A stretch of 64,000 nucleotides of DNA, from positions 5,890,001 through 5,954,000 of the forward strand of contig CAWAIS010000001.1 of NCBI GenBank assembly GCA_963782255.1. Direction: 5' to 3'. The number at the start of each line of letters is the position of its first letter. Within the stretch, counting starts at the first letter, position 1. Source of the stretch: Roseiarcus sp963782255 (lineage in GTDB: Bacteria; Pseudomonadota; Alphaproteobacteria; Rhizobiales; Beijerinckiaceae). The notes beneath the pieces are model-generated. The model did not search any database. It had not been told where the DNA came from and saw nothing but the letters and a program-made list of their open reading frames with translations. The position numbers were made by a program, and so were the translations under genes. Positions 63,976 through 64,000 of the stretch are shown piece after piece.

Positions 63976-64000
63976 GGTCTCCCGCTTACGCTAGGCTCGC

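Larger units (their letters stand above)
63310..63990. mobile_element. IS200-type insertion sequence
   Basis: A single tnpA gene is bracketed by two similar hairpins (63343-63361 and 63959-63975) with the same stem core CCCCGGC/GCCGGGG and trinucleotide loops. No inverted terminal repeats or target duplication are expected in this family. The exact cleavage points at both ends cannot be fixed by eye. Confidence 0.7.

Overview
The window is about 64 kb of GC-rich DNA from an alphaproteobacterium, most likely a Hyphomicrobiales member close to the methylotrophic or root-associated families. This placement is an inference from protein style, class I PHB genes, TreYZ trehalose synthesis and a NarGHJI operon; no rRNA, complete tRNA or CRISPR array is present to confirm it. 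The first 50 kb behave like an accessory region (genomic island or plasmid) full of mobile elements and broken genes. The last 12 kb are a coherent, mostly intact respiratory nitrate reductase locus.

Layout. 1-12.3 kb: a DUF488 gene split by an IS630-type element; a four-gene operon on the minus strand (Eco57I-type DNA methyltransferase, HD-domain protein, YwgA/SocA-like protein, HNH nuclease) in which every junction is an ATGA overlap, decayed by a 5' truncation and two frameshifts; an IS6-family element carrying an antisense group II intron; remnants of a PLP decarboxylase and an SDR; a cupin; and an AhpD/CMD-like gene split by an IS5-family element. 12.3-13.9 kb: an IS1595-family element and a stretch without recognisable genes. 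13.9-20.5 kb: glgX convergent with treZ-treY, a glycogen/maltodextrin-to-trehalose module. 21.3-27.4 kb: an acyl-CoA dehydrogenase/PIG-L deacetylase remnant, a second IS630 element, Tn3 and IS630 debris, a pRiA4b ORF-3 protein, a 512-bp relic of a TniA/TnsB-like transposon, and beta-helix and FAD-oxidase pseudogenes. 27.4-34.7 kb: an acyl-CoA ligase and acyl-CoA dehydrogenase pair, then PHA synthase and a phasin. 34.9-43.3 kb: an aromatic meta-cleavage cluster (acetaldehyde dehydrogenase remnant, DmpG-type aldolase, quinone oxidoreductase, acyl-CoA ligase, extradiol dioxygenase-like protein, FAD monooxygenase, FAA hydrolase remnant). 43.3-50.7 kb: a serine recombinase remnant, a ParB-methylase/DUF5681/terminase cassette, and an ISAzo13-family element. 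50.8-63.1 kb: a SNF2-type helicase remnant, then on the minus strand, in transcription order, YeaO-like DUF488, nitronate monooxygenase-like protein, DUF6306-like protein, truncated haemoglobin, NarK, NarG, NarH, NarJ, NarI, PpiC and a small DNA-binding-like protein. 63.3-64 kb: an IS200-type element with hairpins at both ends.

How it fits together. GlgX debranches glycogen; TreY and TreZ turn the resulting maltodextrins into trehalose. PhaC and the phasin make and coat PHB granules, next to a ligase/dehydrogenase pair that could feed acyl-CoA. The aromatic cluster would hydroxylate and ring-cleave a phenolic acid to acetaldehyde and pyruvate, but several members are broken. The nar locus encodes nitrate import, membrane-bound nitrate reduction, a maturation chaperone, a prolyl isomerase, and NO/nitro-compound handling proteins.

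At least 15 reading-frame breaks can be repaired by a one- or four-base change that restores conserved protein sequence. This is either widespread gene decay or residual assembly error, and it should be settled before the broken genes are interpreted biologically.
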